Below are positions 6,667 through 14,379 of a stretch of 21,751 bases of DNA, piece by piece. The notes below the pieces were generated by a model, which searched no databases, was not told where the DNA came from, and saw only the letters and a program-made list of their open reading frames with translations. Position 1 is the first letter of the stretch. Each line of letters opens with the position of its first letter. The stretch comes from an uncultured Prevotella sp. (GTDB taxonomy: Bacteria > Bacteroidota > Bacteroidia > Bacteroidales > Bacteroidaceae), in the NCBI GenBank assembly GCA_937880835.1, contig CALGRN010000166.1:1-21751 (forward strand), given 5' to 3'. A program made the translations under genes and the position numbers.

Positions 6667-9516
6667 TTATTTAAGATGCAATTCGTTTCTTAGAAACTTC
6701 GGAGTGTAACCTAATTTGCTTTTAGCAACCTCCTCAGGAGTTCCCGTAGAAAGTATTCTTCCACCCTTGCGTCCACCGTCCGGTCCCATGTCTATTATAT
6801 GGTCGGCAAGTTTTATCACATCCAAGTTGTGCTCGATTACAATCACCGTATTGCCTCTTTCAACGAGTTTTTGGAGCACGTTCATAAGTATGCGTATGTC
6901 TTCAAAATGCAATCCGGTGGTGGGTTCGTCCAATATGTAAAGCGTTTTGCCTGTATCGCGCTTGCTTAACTCGGTAGCCAGCTTCACACGTTGACTCTCT
7001 CCGCCCGACAAAGTGGTTGACGGCTGCCCCAGTTTTATATATCCCAACCCGACATCCTGTATAGTCTTGATTTTTTGCAGTATGTTAGGCACGGCGTCGA
7101 AGAACTCTACCGCCTGATTGATAGTCATGTTCAGAACATCTGCAATACTTTTTCCTTTATAGCGAACTTCAAGCGTTTCGCGGTTATAACGCTTTCCGTG
7201 ACATACCTCGCACGACACCATTACATCGGGAAGGAAGTTCATCTCTATCGTTTTATAGCCGTTTCCGCCGCAAGCCTCGCATCTTCCGCCTTTTACATTG
7301 AATGAAAACCGTCCCGGTTTGTAGCCTCTTATCTTTGCTTCCGGAAGGCTTACGAACAGCGAACGTATATCTCCGAACACTCCGGTATATGTAGCCGGGT
7401 TGCTTCTCGGAGTTCTGCCGAGCGGACTTTGATCTACATTCACAACCTTGTCGATGTACTCTATTCCTTCGATATTGTCATAAGGCATCGGCTTTTTCAA
7501 CGAACGATAGAAATGATGAGACAATATCGGCTGCAACGTTTCGTTGATAAGAGTCGATTTCCCCGACCCTGATACACCCGTAACCACTATCAGATTGCCC
7601 AAAGGAAAAGCAACATCAACTCCTTTCAGATTGTTTCCTCTTGCTCCGCGTATTATGAGTTGCTTGCCATTTCCGCTTCTGCGCTCTTTCGGTATTTCTA
7701 TTTCTCTATGCCCGAACAAGTATTGCGCCGTCATATCTGTGTCGTGATTGCCGTTCATTTTCTCTTTCATCAGCTTTGGAGAACCTTGAAACACCACCTC
7801 ACCACCTTTACGCCCGGCTTTCGGACCTATATCAACAATGTAGTCGGCGTTAAGCATCATGTCCTTATCATGCTCAACCACTATCACCGTATTGCCTATA
7901 TCGCGCAGTTCTTTAAGGCTTTTTATGAGACGTTCGTTGTCACGCTGATGCAGACCAATGCTTGGTTCATCGAGTATGTAAAGCACATTGACGAGCTGAG
8001 AGCCTATCTGTGTGGCGAGACGAATGCGCTGACTCTCTCCTCCTGAAAGCGTTGCTGACTGTCTGTTGAGTGCAAGATAATCCAAACCGACTTCAAGTAA
8101 GAAGTCAATACGTGTGCGTATCTCTTTCAATATCTCCGTTGCAATCTTGCGTTGTTTAGGTTCGAGATGTTCTTCGGCATCATTCAACCATTCCCGAAGT
8201 TCTTCTATATCCATGTTGGCAAGCTCGGAAATGTTCTTATCCCATATACGATAAGACAACGCTTCGCGGTTAAGTCGCATGCCTTTGCATTCCGGACATG
8301 TTGCAGTTGCAAGGAACTGGTCTGCCCATTTCTGTCCGCTTGCACTGTCGTCGTTCTCCATCACGCTGCGCAGATATTTGATTACGCCGTCGAAAGCAAT
8401 GAAATAATCGCTTGATGTATGAACAAGCTCTTTTTCAATCTTAACGTTTTCGAGGCTGCCGTAAAGTATTTCGTTAAGTGCTTCGTCTGGTATGTCCATC
8501 ACGGAGGTTTTCAAATCACAGTCATATTTGTGCAAGATAGCGTCTATTTGCCAGAAAATCATCTGGTTCTTATATTTTCCAAGCGGTACGATTGCACCTT
8601 CGTGTATGCTTAGTTTTCTGTCCGGAACGACCTTGTTCAAGTCTATCTCGTTTATATATCCGAGCCCTTTGCAGTGCGGGCATGCCCCTTCGGGAGAGTT
8701 GAACGAGAATATATTAGGTGCAGGATCTTTGTATGATATTCCGGAAGTAGGACACATGAGACGTTTTGAGAAATATTTTGTCTCTCCGTTGTCTTTGTCC
8801 ATAATCATGATAAGACCGTCTCCTTGCGTCATTGCAGTGGAAACACTTTTGCGAAGACGCTCATTATCTTTATCCTGTACTTGAAGTTTGTCTATTATTA
8901 CCTCTATATTATGGTTCTTGTATCTGTCAACTTTCATGCCGCGAGTTATCTCGCTTATCTCTCCGTCTATTCGTATATAGAGATAACCCTTGCGTCTCAT
9001 GCTCTCGAAAAGTTCGCGGTAATGTCCTTTTCTGTTTCTTACCAATGGCGCAAGTATGAATATTCGCTTGTCGGAATAATCGTTGAGAATCATCTCAATG
9101 ACTTTCTCTTCGGTGTATTTTACCATCTTCTCGCCCGTAATATAGCTGTAAGCAGTTCCTGCCCGCGCATAAAGCAGGCGCAGGAAGTCGTATATTTCGG
9201 TTGTAGTACCTACTGTTGAGCGAGGATTTTTGTTTGTTGTTTTCTGCTCAATGCTTATAACCGGGCTCAGCCCTGTTATCTTATCAACGTCCGGACGTTC
9301 CATTCCGCCGAGAAAATTACGTGCATAAGCCGAAAATGTTTCTATGTATCTGCGCTGTCCTTCTGCAAATATTGTGTCGAAAGCGAGCGATGATTTGCCC
9401 GATCCGGACAATCCTGTTATAACGGTAAGTGAATTGCGCGGTATTTCAACATCAATGTTTTTCAGATTGTGTACACGTGCTCCCCAAACGTTTATCTTTT
9501 CATCTTCACGATTCAT
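6667..9516 (-). CDS. uvrA: Excinuclease ABC subunit A (UvrA), DNA damage recognition ATPase
   Basis: 949 residues, the family's normal length. UvrA dimers load UvrB at bulky DNA lesions to start nucleotide excision repair. The two ABC modules are complete: Walker A GLSGSGKSS (~35-43) and GVSGSGKST (~650), signatures TLSGGESQRIRLA (~493) and TLSGGESQRVKLA (~838), each followed by ILDEP. Zinc modules: CPHCKGLGY (~280) paired with the later CPECKG, and CEACGGNGYK (~747) paired with CEVCHGKRYN. The ATG at 9516 lies 16 nt after the stop of the type B T9SS cargo gene, so the two are probably co-transcribed. No strong terminator was seen downstream. Confidence 0.98.
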   Translation of the reverse strand: MNREDEKINVWGARVHNLKNIDVEIPRNSLTVITGLSGSGKSSLAFDTIFAEGQRRYIETFSAYARNFLGGMERPDVDKITGLSPVISIEQKTTNKNPRSTVGTTTEIYDFLRLLYARAGTAYSYITGEKMVKYTEEKVIEMILNDYSDKRIFILAPLVRNRKGHYRELFESMRRKGYLYIRIDGEISEITRGMKVDRYKNHNIEVIIDKLQVQDKDNERLRKSVSTAMTQGDGLIMIMDKDNGETKYFSKRLMCPTSGISYKDPAPNIFSFNSPEGACPHCKGLGYINEIDLNKVVPDRKLSIHEGAIVPLGKYKNQMIFWQIDAILHKYDCDLKTSVMDIPDEALNEILYGSLENVKIEKELVHTSSDYFIAFDGVIKYLRSVMENDDSASGQKWADQFLATATCPECKGMRLNREALSYRIWDKNISELANMDIEELREWLNDAEEHLEPKQRKIATEILKEIRTRIDFLLEVGLDYLALNRQSATLSGGESQRIRLATQIGSQLVNVLYILDEPSIGLHQRDNERLIKSLKELRDIGNTVIVVEHDKDMMLNADYIVDIGPKAGRKGGEVVFQGSPKLMKEKMNGNHDTDMTAQYLFGHREIEIPKERRSGNGKQLIIRGARGNNLKGVDVAFPLGNLIVVTGVSGSGKSTLINETLQPILSHHFYRSLKKPMPYDNIEGIEYIDKVVNVDQSPLGRTPRSNPATYTGVFGDIRSLFVSLPEAKIRGYKPGRFSFNVKGGRCEACGGNGYKTIEMNFLPDVMVSCEVCHGKRYNRETLEVRYKGKSIADVLNMTINQAVEFFDAVPNILQKIKTIQDVGLGYIKLGQPSTTLSGGESQRVKLATELSKRDTGKTLYILDEPTTGLHFEDIRILMNVLQKLVERGNTVIVIEHNLDVIKLADHIIDMGPDGGRKGGRILSTGTPEEVAKSKLGYTPKFLRNELHLK

Positions 9517-9532
9517 TTTTGTTTTATTTGCC

Positions 9533-10255
9533 TTATTCGAAATCAGAAATGCCGTTTGCTTCCGTATATCCTCTTAGCAGATTGACGTCACGTTTGATAT
9601 CGAAAGTTCTGCCGTCAGCTCCTTTCGCCTTTACAAGTACATAGTAAACTCCCTGCTTCACGTCCTTGCCTTTGTATTTTCCGTCCCATCCTTCGGCAGG
9701 ATTATCCCATTCATATAGTTTCTGTCCCCATCTATTAAATATGTAGGCATGGAACTCCGTAATGCTTTGATAACCGCTTTTTGCCTTGTATATGTCGTTT
9801 ATTCCGTCGCCGTTTGGAGAGAAGGCATTAGGAAATTCGAGCTTGCTTTCGCTTATTGATATTCTTATAGGGTCTGTTACGTCCCAATATTCCTTTGTGT
9901 ATGTTATGGAATCTTCACCTCTTGTGAACACGGCATAACACACTATGCGGTGCGAACCGGCTTTCAGGAAGGTGTATTCGGTTTCTTCTTCATACCTTAT
10001 AAGATAGGGTTCGTCTTCTCCTTCCGTCGTAAATCTCCATTCGTAGTATGCATTCCAACCTGTCGTATTATCGGAATTGGCTTTGAAACGAACTGTAAGC
10101 GGAGCAGAACCGGCATAATCGTTGGTCGTCTCCTCACCGTTTTCGGTCATTATTACAGCCGTAGGGCTTATTGTCGGATTATCATCCGCAATCGCGTTTG
10201 CCGCAAATGAGACAAAGGCAACGTACATAATAAGATTTCTCAACGTCATTTTCAT
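9533..10255 (-). CDS. Secreted protein with PKD-like domain and type B T9SS sorting domain (gliding-motility-associated C-terminal)
   Basis: 240 residues. The signal peptide covers residues ~1-23 (cleavage near ANAIA/DD). The middle (~30-125) is a PKD/Ig-like beta domain (SAPLTVRFKANSDNTTGWNAYYEWRF, then YTFLKAGSHRIVCYAVF). From ~140 there is a CHU_C/TIGR04131-like type B sorting domain: FPNAFSPNGDGINDIY, IFNRWGQKLYEW, GWDGKYKGKDVKQGVYYVLVKA. Such domains direct export through the outer membrane by T9SS. Unlike many members the cargo is short, with one PKD-like domain and no enzyme. ATG at 10255 or 10249 could be the start. It lies upstream of uvrA with a 16-nt gap and 65 nt after the Bax-inhibitor family gene. 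Confidence 0.88.
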   Translation of the reverse strand: MKMTLRNLIMYVAFVSFAANAIADDNPTISPTAVIMTENGEETTNDYAGSAPLTVRFKANSDNTTGWNAYYEWRFTTEGEDEPYLIRYEEETEYTFLKAGSHRIVCYAVFTRGEDSITYTKEYWDVTDPIRISISESKLEFPNAFSPNGDGINDIYKAKSGYQSITEFHAYIFNRWGQKLYEWDNPAEGWDGKYKGKDVKQGVYYVLVKAKGADGRTFDIKRDVNLLRGYTEANGISDFE

Positions 10256-10320
10256 TGTAATTAAAATGTTTTATTCCTGTTCCGCAAGCTAAATACAGTA
10301 TATCAACAACAGAGTTACGC

Positions 10321-11034
10321 TCACTGTCTTCTACCCAAAATTCTAAGCAGATATATGAAAAGGTTGATGAAATCCAAATAAAGCGACAGTGCACCAATTA
10401 GTGCAATCTTCTGTGATTGTTCATCCATATCGACACAGTTTGCAAGCATCTGCTTTATCTTCTGCGTGTCATAAGCCGTCAATCCTACGAAAATCAATAC
10501 TCCGGCATAGTTGAGTATCATTGCAAGACCGCTGCTTTTCATGAATATGTTTACAATAGTTGCTATGATTAATCCTATCAAAGCCATGAACAGCAGTTTG
10601 CCAAACGAAGACAAATCTGCCTTTGTCACATATCCGAATACCGACATAACGGCGAACGTTCCGGCTGTTATGAAGAACACATTTGCTATCGAATCCATTG
10701 TATATGCAACGAATATTACCGACAGCAGTGCTCCGTTAATAATCGAGTAGAGTATGAACATCAGCGTGGCAGTTGTCAGCGAAAGTCTGTTTATGGCTGC
10801 CGTGACACCGAAAACCAATGCAAATTCAGCTATGATAAGTCCCCACATCAATACTTTATTAGTTAATATGGTCATCATAAGACCCGGCGATGACGCCACC
10901 CCGTAAGCCGTTATGCCTGTTATAACCATTGCAAGCGTCATCCACACATATACTTTGCGCATCAGCGCAGGAAAAGCAAGAGAGAGCGATTGCTCTTTCT
11001 CGTTGACCATTTTTTCCCAATCTCTTATTTCCAT
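10321..11034 (-). CDS. Bax inhibitor-1/YccA-family inner membrane protein
   Basis: 237 residues with about seven hydrophobic segments between ~30 and 232, the BI-1/YccA topology. Family-typical features: FPALMRKVYVWMTLAMVITGITAY at the N-terminus, a TAYDTQKIK motif in the last third (the aspartate belongs to the family's pH/Ca2+-sensing region), and a short C-terminal basic tail (LGRRQ). Family members leak Ca2+ or modulate membrane proteases such as FtsH; the role here is unknown. The ATG at 11034 gives MEIRDWEKMVNEKEQ; the internal Met9 could also start it. A full consensus promoter (11109-11139) lies upstream. The next gene is 65 nt away on the same strand, so read-through into the T9SS cargo gene and uvrA is plausible. 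Confidence 0.93.
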   Translation of the reverse strand: MEIRDWEKMVNEKEQSLSLAFPALMRKVYVWMTLAMVITGITAYGVASSPGLMMTILTNKVLMWGLIIAEFALVFGVTAAINRLSLTTATLMFILYSIINGALLSVIFVAYTMDSIANVFFITAGTFAVMSVFGYVTKADLSSFGKLLFMALIGLIIATIVNIFMKSSGLAMILNYAGVLIFVGLTAYDTQKIKQMLANCVDMDEQSQKIALIGALSLYLDFINLFIYLLRILGRRQ

Positions 11035-11108
11035 AATCTATCTGTTTTATAACTATTTAATATCAAACATTATGCCAAAGAATTTGCATAAGGCATAATT
11101 ACATTATG

Positions 11109-11139
11109 CAAAGATAGACGAAAGATGCCTAATTGCAAA
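11109..11139 (-). promoter_or_regulatory. Promoter of the Bax-inhibitor-family gene
   Basis: On the minus strand: TTTG (11136-11139), 19-nt spacer, TATCTTTG (11109-11116). The ~70-nt leader contains three copies of ATTATGC/GCATAAT (around 11069-11109) that can pair in two alternative ways. Confidence 0.8.
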
Positions 11140-11295
11140 ACAATATAATACTATTTTATTTTTGTTTGATTAATATTTTGAAGTTTTGTGTTTATTTTTC
11201 AAAGTGTCATTTTCGTATTTCCGAAAATGTTTATTGCGACAACAGTGCATCAGCTGCCACTATCGCACATGGCGATAAAAATAAAACGGGTTTCT

Positions 11296-11326
11296 TTTGC
11301 AGTATCTTTGAATTGCGCTAACTTTG
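11296..11326 (+). promoter_or_regulatory. Promoter of rsmA
   Basis: TTTG (11296-11299), 19-nt spacer, TAACTTTG (11319-11326). A second -7-like box, TATCTTTG, lies at 11303-11310. The position just before 11347 supports that ATG as the rsmA start, because an earlier start would lie upstream of the transcript. Confidence 0.8.
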
Positions 11327-11346
11327 CAGACAAAACCGCATATAAC

Positions 11347-12159
11347 ATGAAACAGGTTAAGCCAAAGAAAAATCTCGGACAGCATTTCCTAACCGATTTG
11401 GACATAGCAAGGCGCATTGCCGACACTGTTGACGCATGTCCCGACATCCCGGTGTTGGAAATCGGTCCCGGCATGGGTGTGCTTACGCAATATCTAACGA
11501 CAAAAGAAAGGCTCGTAAAGGCAGTAGAAATAGACAAAGAATCGGTTGATTATCTGCACGAAAACTATCCGGAGCTGCGCGATAATATCATCGGAGAGGA
11601 TTTCCTCAGAATGGATCTGAACGATATTTTCAATGGTGACAAGTTCGTACTTACGGGAAATTACCCTTACGATATATCATCGCAGATATTCTTCAAGATG
11701 CTCGACTACAAGCAACTCATACCGTGTTGCACGGGAATGATACAGCGCGAAGTGGCTCTGCGCATAGCATCGAAGCCGGGCAACAAGGCTTATGGCATTT
11801 TGAGTGTGCTCATACAGGCGTGGTATGACGTTGAATATCTGTTTACGGTTGATGAAGATGTGTTCAATCCTCCGCCCAAAGTGAAGAGCGCGGTCATACG
11901 TATGACACGCAATAAGGTTGAAAACATAGGTTGCGATGAAAAACTTTTCAAGCGTCTTGTGAAAACTGTTTTCAATCAACGGCGCAAGATGTTGCGCGTA
12001 AGTCTTCGCCAGATGTTCTCTGCGACAAAGCCTTCTGCCGAGTTTTACGAGCAGGATGTGATGACAAAACGCCCCGAACAGCTCAGCGTTCAGCAATTTG
12101 TCGAACTGACAAACATTGTAGATGCGCAGATAAAAGCATTGGAAAAAAAAGATGCTTAA
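11347..12159 (+). CDS. rsmA: 16S rRNA (adenine1518/1519-N6)-dimethyltransferase
   Basis: 270 residues (also called KsgA). It dimethylates A1518 and A1519 of 16S rRNA late in small-subunit assembly. Motifs: KPKKNLGQHFL at the N-terminus, SAM-binding VLEIGPGMGVLTQYL (~36-50), VEIDKESVDYL (motif II), GNYPYDIS (~103-110), the NxPY catalytic motif in its NYPY form, and FNPPPKVKSAVIRM, the substrate loop. The open frame extends upstream to 11188, but I start at 11347: MKQVKPKKNLGQHFLTD is the normal N-terminus, and a consensus promoter ends only ~20 nt before it. A hairpin terminator follows at 12200-12255. Confidence 0.96.
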   Translation: MKQVKPKKNLGQHFLTDLDIARRIADTVDACPDIPVLEIGPGMGVLTQYLTTKERLVKAVEIDKESVDYLHENYPELRDNIIGEDFLRMDLNDIFNGDKFVLTGNYPYDISSQIFFKMLDYKQLIPCCTGMIQREVALRIASKPGNKAYGILSVLIQAWYDVEYLFTVDEDVFNPPPKVKSAVIRMTRNKVENIGCDEKLFKRLVKTVFNQRRKMLRVSLRQMFSATKPSAEFYEQDVMTKRPEQLSVQQFVELTNIVDAQIKALEKKDA

Positions 12160-12199
12160 CAGAAACAAACACGATTGCAGCATCTTTTTCAGAATTACC

Positions 12200-12260
12200 A
12201 AACAAGGGGTTGGACCGACATCGAATTGACTGTTGCGGTCTGACCCCTTTTGTTTTAATT
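12200..12260 (+). terminator. Intrinsic terminator of rsmA
   Basis: AAACAAGGGGTTGGACCG (12200-12217) pairs with CGGTCTGACCCCTTTTGTTT (12236-12255) with small mismatches, and the hairpin is followed by TTTTAATT. It starts 40 nt after the rsmA stop. Confidence 0.75.
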
Positions 12261-12307
12261 ATCATATACCTAACGATTACGTCATCAGACAATAGCTTTG
12301 TATCTTC

Positions 12308-12712
12308 CTATCGCTTTACAATCTTATCGGTTTTGTTTCCGTTTCTTACTATATACACGCCTTTCTGCAGCTTGTCTATATCGGCATCGGAAGCAATCAG
12401 TATTCCCGATATATTATAAATGTATGTCCGCCCGTCGGTTATTTCTGCCTCAATCTCGTTTATTCCCGTAGGTTCTTTCGTAAAGAAAAGTTTGTGCAAC
12501 TCATCGAGAGCATAAGACTTGACTTGCGTATCGCCGTCAAACAAAATCAAGTTGCTGTCTTTTACCCTTATGTTTGTAAATTCCGACAAGGCTGTGCTTT
12601 CTTGTGTTGAAGCAGCATCGTTCTTCTGAACCGTTATATAATTATAATCGTCAGCCCAAGCCAGAATGCTTGTCAGCATTGCTGTTGCAAGCAAAAAACA
12701 ACGCATATACAT
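12308..12712 (-). CDS. Small secreted protein with type A T9SS C-terminal sorting domain
   Basis: 134 residues. The signal peptide runs to about residue 20 (MRCFLLATAMLTSILAWA, then DDYNYITV). The middle region (NIRVKDSNLILFDGDTQVKSYALDELHKLFF) resembles the short beta repeat often found before sorting domains in Prevotella and Bacteroides. The last ~65 residues have the type A layout: TGINEIEAE linker, YIYNISGILIASDADIDK, LQKGVYIVRNGNKTDKIVKR (compare TIGR04183, YN..G..V...L..G.Y.V...G....K). Almost the whole mature protein is sorting signal, so it may be a surface anchor module or the remnant of a larger cargo. ATGs at 12712 and 12706 are both possible. A -7 box lies at 12737-12744. Confidence 0.8.
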   Translation of the reverse strand: MYMRCFLLATAMLTSILAWADDYNYITVQKNDAASTQESTALSEFTNIRVKDSNLILFDGDTQVKSYALDELHKLFFTKEPTGINEIEAEITDGRTYIYNISGILIASDADIDKLQKGVYIVRNGNKTDKIVKR

Positions 12713-12736
12713 CTTATTTCGTTTAAATTATGTGGA

Positions 12737-12744
12737 CAAAAGTA
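12737..12744 (-). promoter_or_regulatory. -7 promoter element of the small T9SS cargo gene
   Basis: TACTTTTG on the minus strand matches TAnnTTTG. A TTTG lies 22 nt further upstream, slightly beyond the usual 19-21 nt spacing, so the -33 assignment is weak. Confidence 0.5.
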
Positions 12745-12825
12745 ATTAAAAAAAACGATTTATCACCAAACATGTATTACAATTTTTCTAAGTATATGTG
12801 AAAATAAAATATCAATACGTGTGCC

Positions 12826-12942
12826 CCTGATTATCAGCAGGTTGCAAACAGTTTTTCAAAAGCTATTGTTTTGCACTGCAAAAGGATAACTTTCATCGTG
12901 CAAAAGGATAACTTTTGCACGATGAAACGATAGCTTTTGAAA
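12826..12942 (-). repeat. 22-bp-phased intergenic repeat, element 3 (four units plus tail, inverted)
   Basis: Unit cores start at 12862 (GCTATTG), 12884 (GGATAAC), 12906 (GGATAAC) and 12928 (CGATAGC), all 22 bp apart. Bounded by TTTCAAAAG (12854-12862) and CTTTTGAAA (12934-12942). The conserved tail lies on the left (12826-12853), so this copy is inverted relative to elements 1, 2 and 4; its complement reads TTTGCAACCTGCTGATAATC then AGG. A perfect 16-bp inverted repeat (12891-12906 with 12912-12927, loop GATAA) sits inside the outer arms. Confidence 0.92.
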
Positions 12943-13128
12943 TTCAATTATTATAATGTCGTTTTTCCGCTGTTATGCCACATGGTCGGTATTTTACAAA
13001 AATCAGGCATTTGCCGAAATTATTTTAAATGCTGCCGAGATGCCGACCGTATTACTTGCTTATGGGTATTTTGGAATATTATGCATTTATTTTTCTTCAA
13101 ATATTTTACGATTTTCATTTTTAATTCC

Positions 13129-13136
13129 TATCTTTG
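13129..13136 (+). promoter_or_regulatory. -7 promoter element before the flippase-like gene
   Basis: TATCTTTG matches TAnnTTTG exactly. No clear TTTG was found 19-21 nt upstream (the sequence there is TTTTACG). Transcription would start near 13142, giving a leader of about 90 nt. Confidence 0.6.
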
Positions 13137-13158
13137 CAATGAGATATAGAATAGGACA

Positions 13159-13218
13159 ATGCATCCGTATTATCAAGAACTGAACTTGTTTCTTTCGGTT
13201 TGCATGTTCTTCATATAA
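13159..13218 (+). CDS. Possible 19-residue leader peptide before the flippase-like gene
   Basis: The ATG frame MHPYYQELNLFLSVCMFFI starts ~17 nt after the predicted transcription start. It ends 11 nt before the TTG start proposed for the next gene, in a different frame. It is hydrophobic at its C-terminal end. It overlaps no other gene, but a frame this short can occur by chance and I see no codon evidence either way. Confidence 0.25.
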   Translation: MHPYYQELNLFLSVCMFFI

Positions 13219-13229
13219 AAAGGAGAATA

Positions 13230-14234
13230 TTGGAACTGAAAAAGTTAATAAACGATACGGCTAAAATAGCGTTTCCGTTGATACTCGGCGGAGCGATATT
13301 ATACTGGATGTATCGCGACTTCGACTTTCGTAGCATAGAGCACGTGATGCTCTATGAGATGAACTGGACGTGGATGTTGCTGTCGTTTCCGTTTGGAATA
13401 CTTGCGCAAATGTTTCGCGGCTGGCGTTGGAATCAGCTGTTAGAACCCGTCGGAGAGCACACACGAAGCTCTGTAAGCATTTATTCAATATTCCTGTCTT
13501 ATGCCGTAAGTCTCGTAATACCGCGCATAGGAGAGTTTACGAGATGCGGAGTGTTGAAGAAATACGACGGAGTTTCCGTTCCGAAATCAATAGGAACAGT
13601 GGTCACCGAACGCGCGATAGACTTTATTATCGTGCTTATCATAACGGGAATGACGCTCTTGTTGCAGATAAGACAGTTCGATACGTTCTTCTCAAAGACA
13701 GGAACGAGCATCGACGGACTGTTGAGCAGGTTCTCCGTTACGGGCTGGATAGTCACTTCCATTTGCGGTCTTGCGGCAGTGTTGCTTGCATATCTGCTGT
13801 TCAGAAAGCTGATGATATACAACAAGGTGAAAGAAACGCTGTGCGGAATATGGCAAGGTGTGATTTCGTTGAGAGGTGTAAAGAACATCAATCTCTTTGT
13901 TTTCTACACGTTGGCAATATGGGGAAGCTACTTCCTTCATTACTATCTGACGTTCTTCTGTTTCGATTTCACAAGCAATCTCGGCATTGAGTGCGCCCTT
14001 GTCACATTCGTATTGGGAAGCATCGCCGTAATTGTGCCAACACCGAACGGCGCAGGTCCTTGGCATTTTGCAGTGAAGACAATGCTCATTCTCTACGGAG
14101 TGGCAGATGTAAATGCGCTCTATTTCGTGCTGATAGTGCATACGGTGCAGACAATGCTCGTCATTCTGCTCGGCATTTACGCATGGGTTGCACTATCGTT
14201 CACACGCATAAGAAAGGCAAAAGCTTCGGTATGA
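13230..14234 (+). CDS. Flippase-like integral membrane protein (lysylphosphatidylglycerol-synthase TM family, UPF0104)
   Basis: 334 residues from the TTG at 13230. It has about eight hydrophobic segments and the PF03706-type layout: FPLILGGAILYWMYRDFDF, a conserved RGWRWNQLLEPVG loop, SYAVSLVIPRIGEFTRCGVLKKY, and VPTPNGAGPWHFAVKTMLILYGV near the C-terminus. Related proteins (MprF N-terminal half, AglD, YbhN) move or modify lipid-linked substrates; there is no synthetase domain here, so a flippase or lipid-export role is inferred. I chose TTG at 13230 because AAAAAGGAG lies just upstream and MELKKLIND leads directly into the first membrane helix; no in-frame ATG exists nearby. A TTG at 13200 in the same frame is the alternative. 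Confidence 0.85.
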   Translation: MELKKLINDTAKIAFPLILGGAILYWMYRDFDFRSIEHVMLYEMNWTWMLLSFPFGILAQMFRGWRWNQLLEPVGEHTRSSVSIYSIFLSYAVSLVIPRIGEFTRCGVLKKYDGVSVPKSIGTVVTERAIDFIIVLIITGMTLLLQIRQFDTFFSKTGTSIDGLLSRFSVTGWIVTSICGLAAVLLAYLLFRKLMIYNKVKETLCGIWQGVISLRGVKNINLFVFYTLAIWGSYFLHYYLTFFCFDFTSNLGIECALVTFVLGSIAVIVPTPNGAGPWHFAVKTMLILYGVADVNALYFVLIVHTVQTMLVILLGIYAWVALSFTRIRKAKASV

Positions 14235-14291
14235 TGATACATAAGAGACGGTATTTGAGAAACAAACAACAAAAATATAATTATTAACCTT

Positions 14292-14364
14292 AGGAAGCGG
14301 AGGGCTTAAACGACAGTGGCTGAAATAAGAAACGGCACAGACTGAAAAGCGAAATCCACTTCCT
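14292..14364 (+). other. Possible structured RNA leader before pepD
   Basis: AGGAAGCGGA (14292-14301) and TCCACTTCCT (14355-14364) pair at 9 of 10 positions and enclose ~53 nt that can form at least one inner hairpin (GCTG with CGGC around an A-rich loop). The closing helix ends 15 nt before the pepD ATG. I do not recognise it as a known riboswitch class. No clear promoter was seen between it and the flippase-like gene, so it may be a leader or an intercistronic element. Confidence 0.35.
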
Positions 14365-14379
14365 GCAAATAACAAAATT

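Larger units (their letters stand above)
12713..13229. other. Gene-free stretch between divergent T9SS-cargo and flippase-like genes
   Basis: It holds the cargo-gene promoter (12737-12744), repeat element 3 in inverted orientation (12826-12942), the flippase-gene promoter (13129-13136) and a possible 19-codon leader frame (13159-13218). Nothing was recognised at 12943-13128. Confidence 0.6.

Noticed and set aside
11188..11346. The upstream extension of rsmA to 11188
   Set aside because: It adds 53 residues with no family match, and the consensus promoter at 11296-11326 lies inside it, so the transcript would start after the proposed codon.
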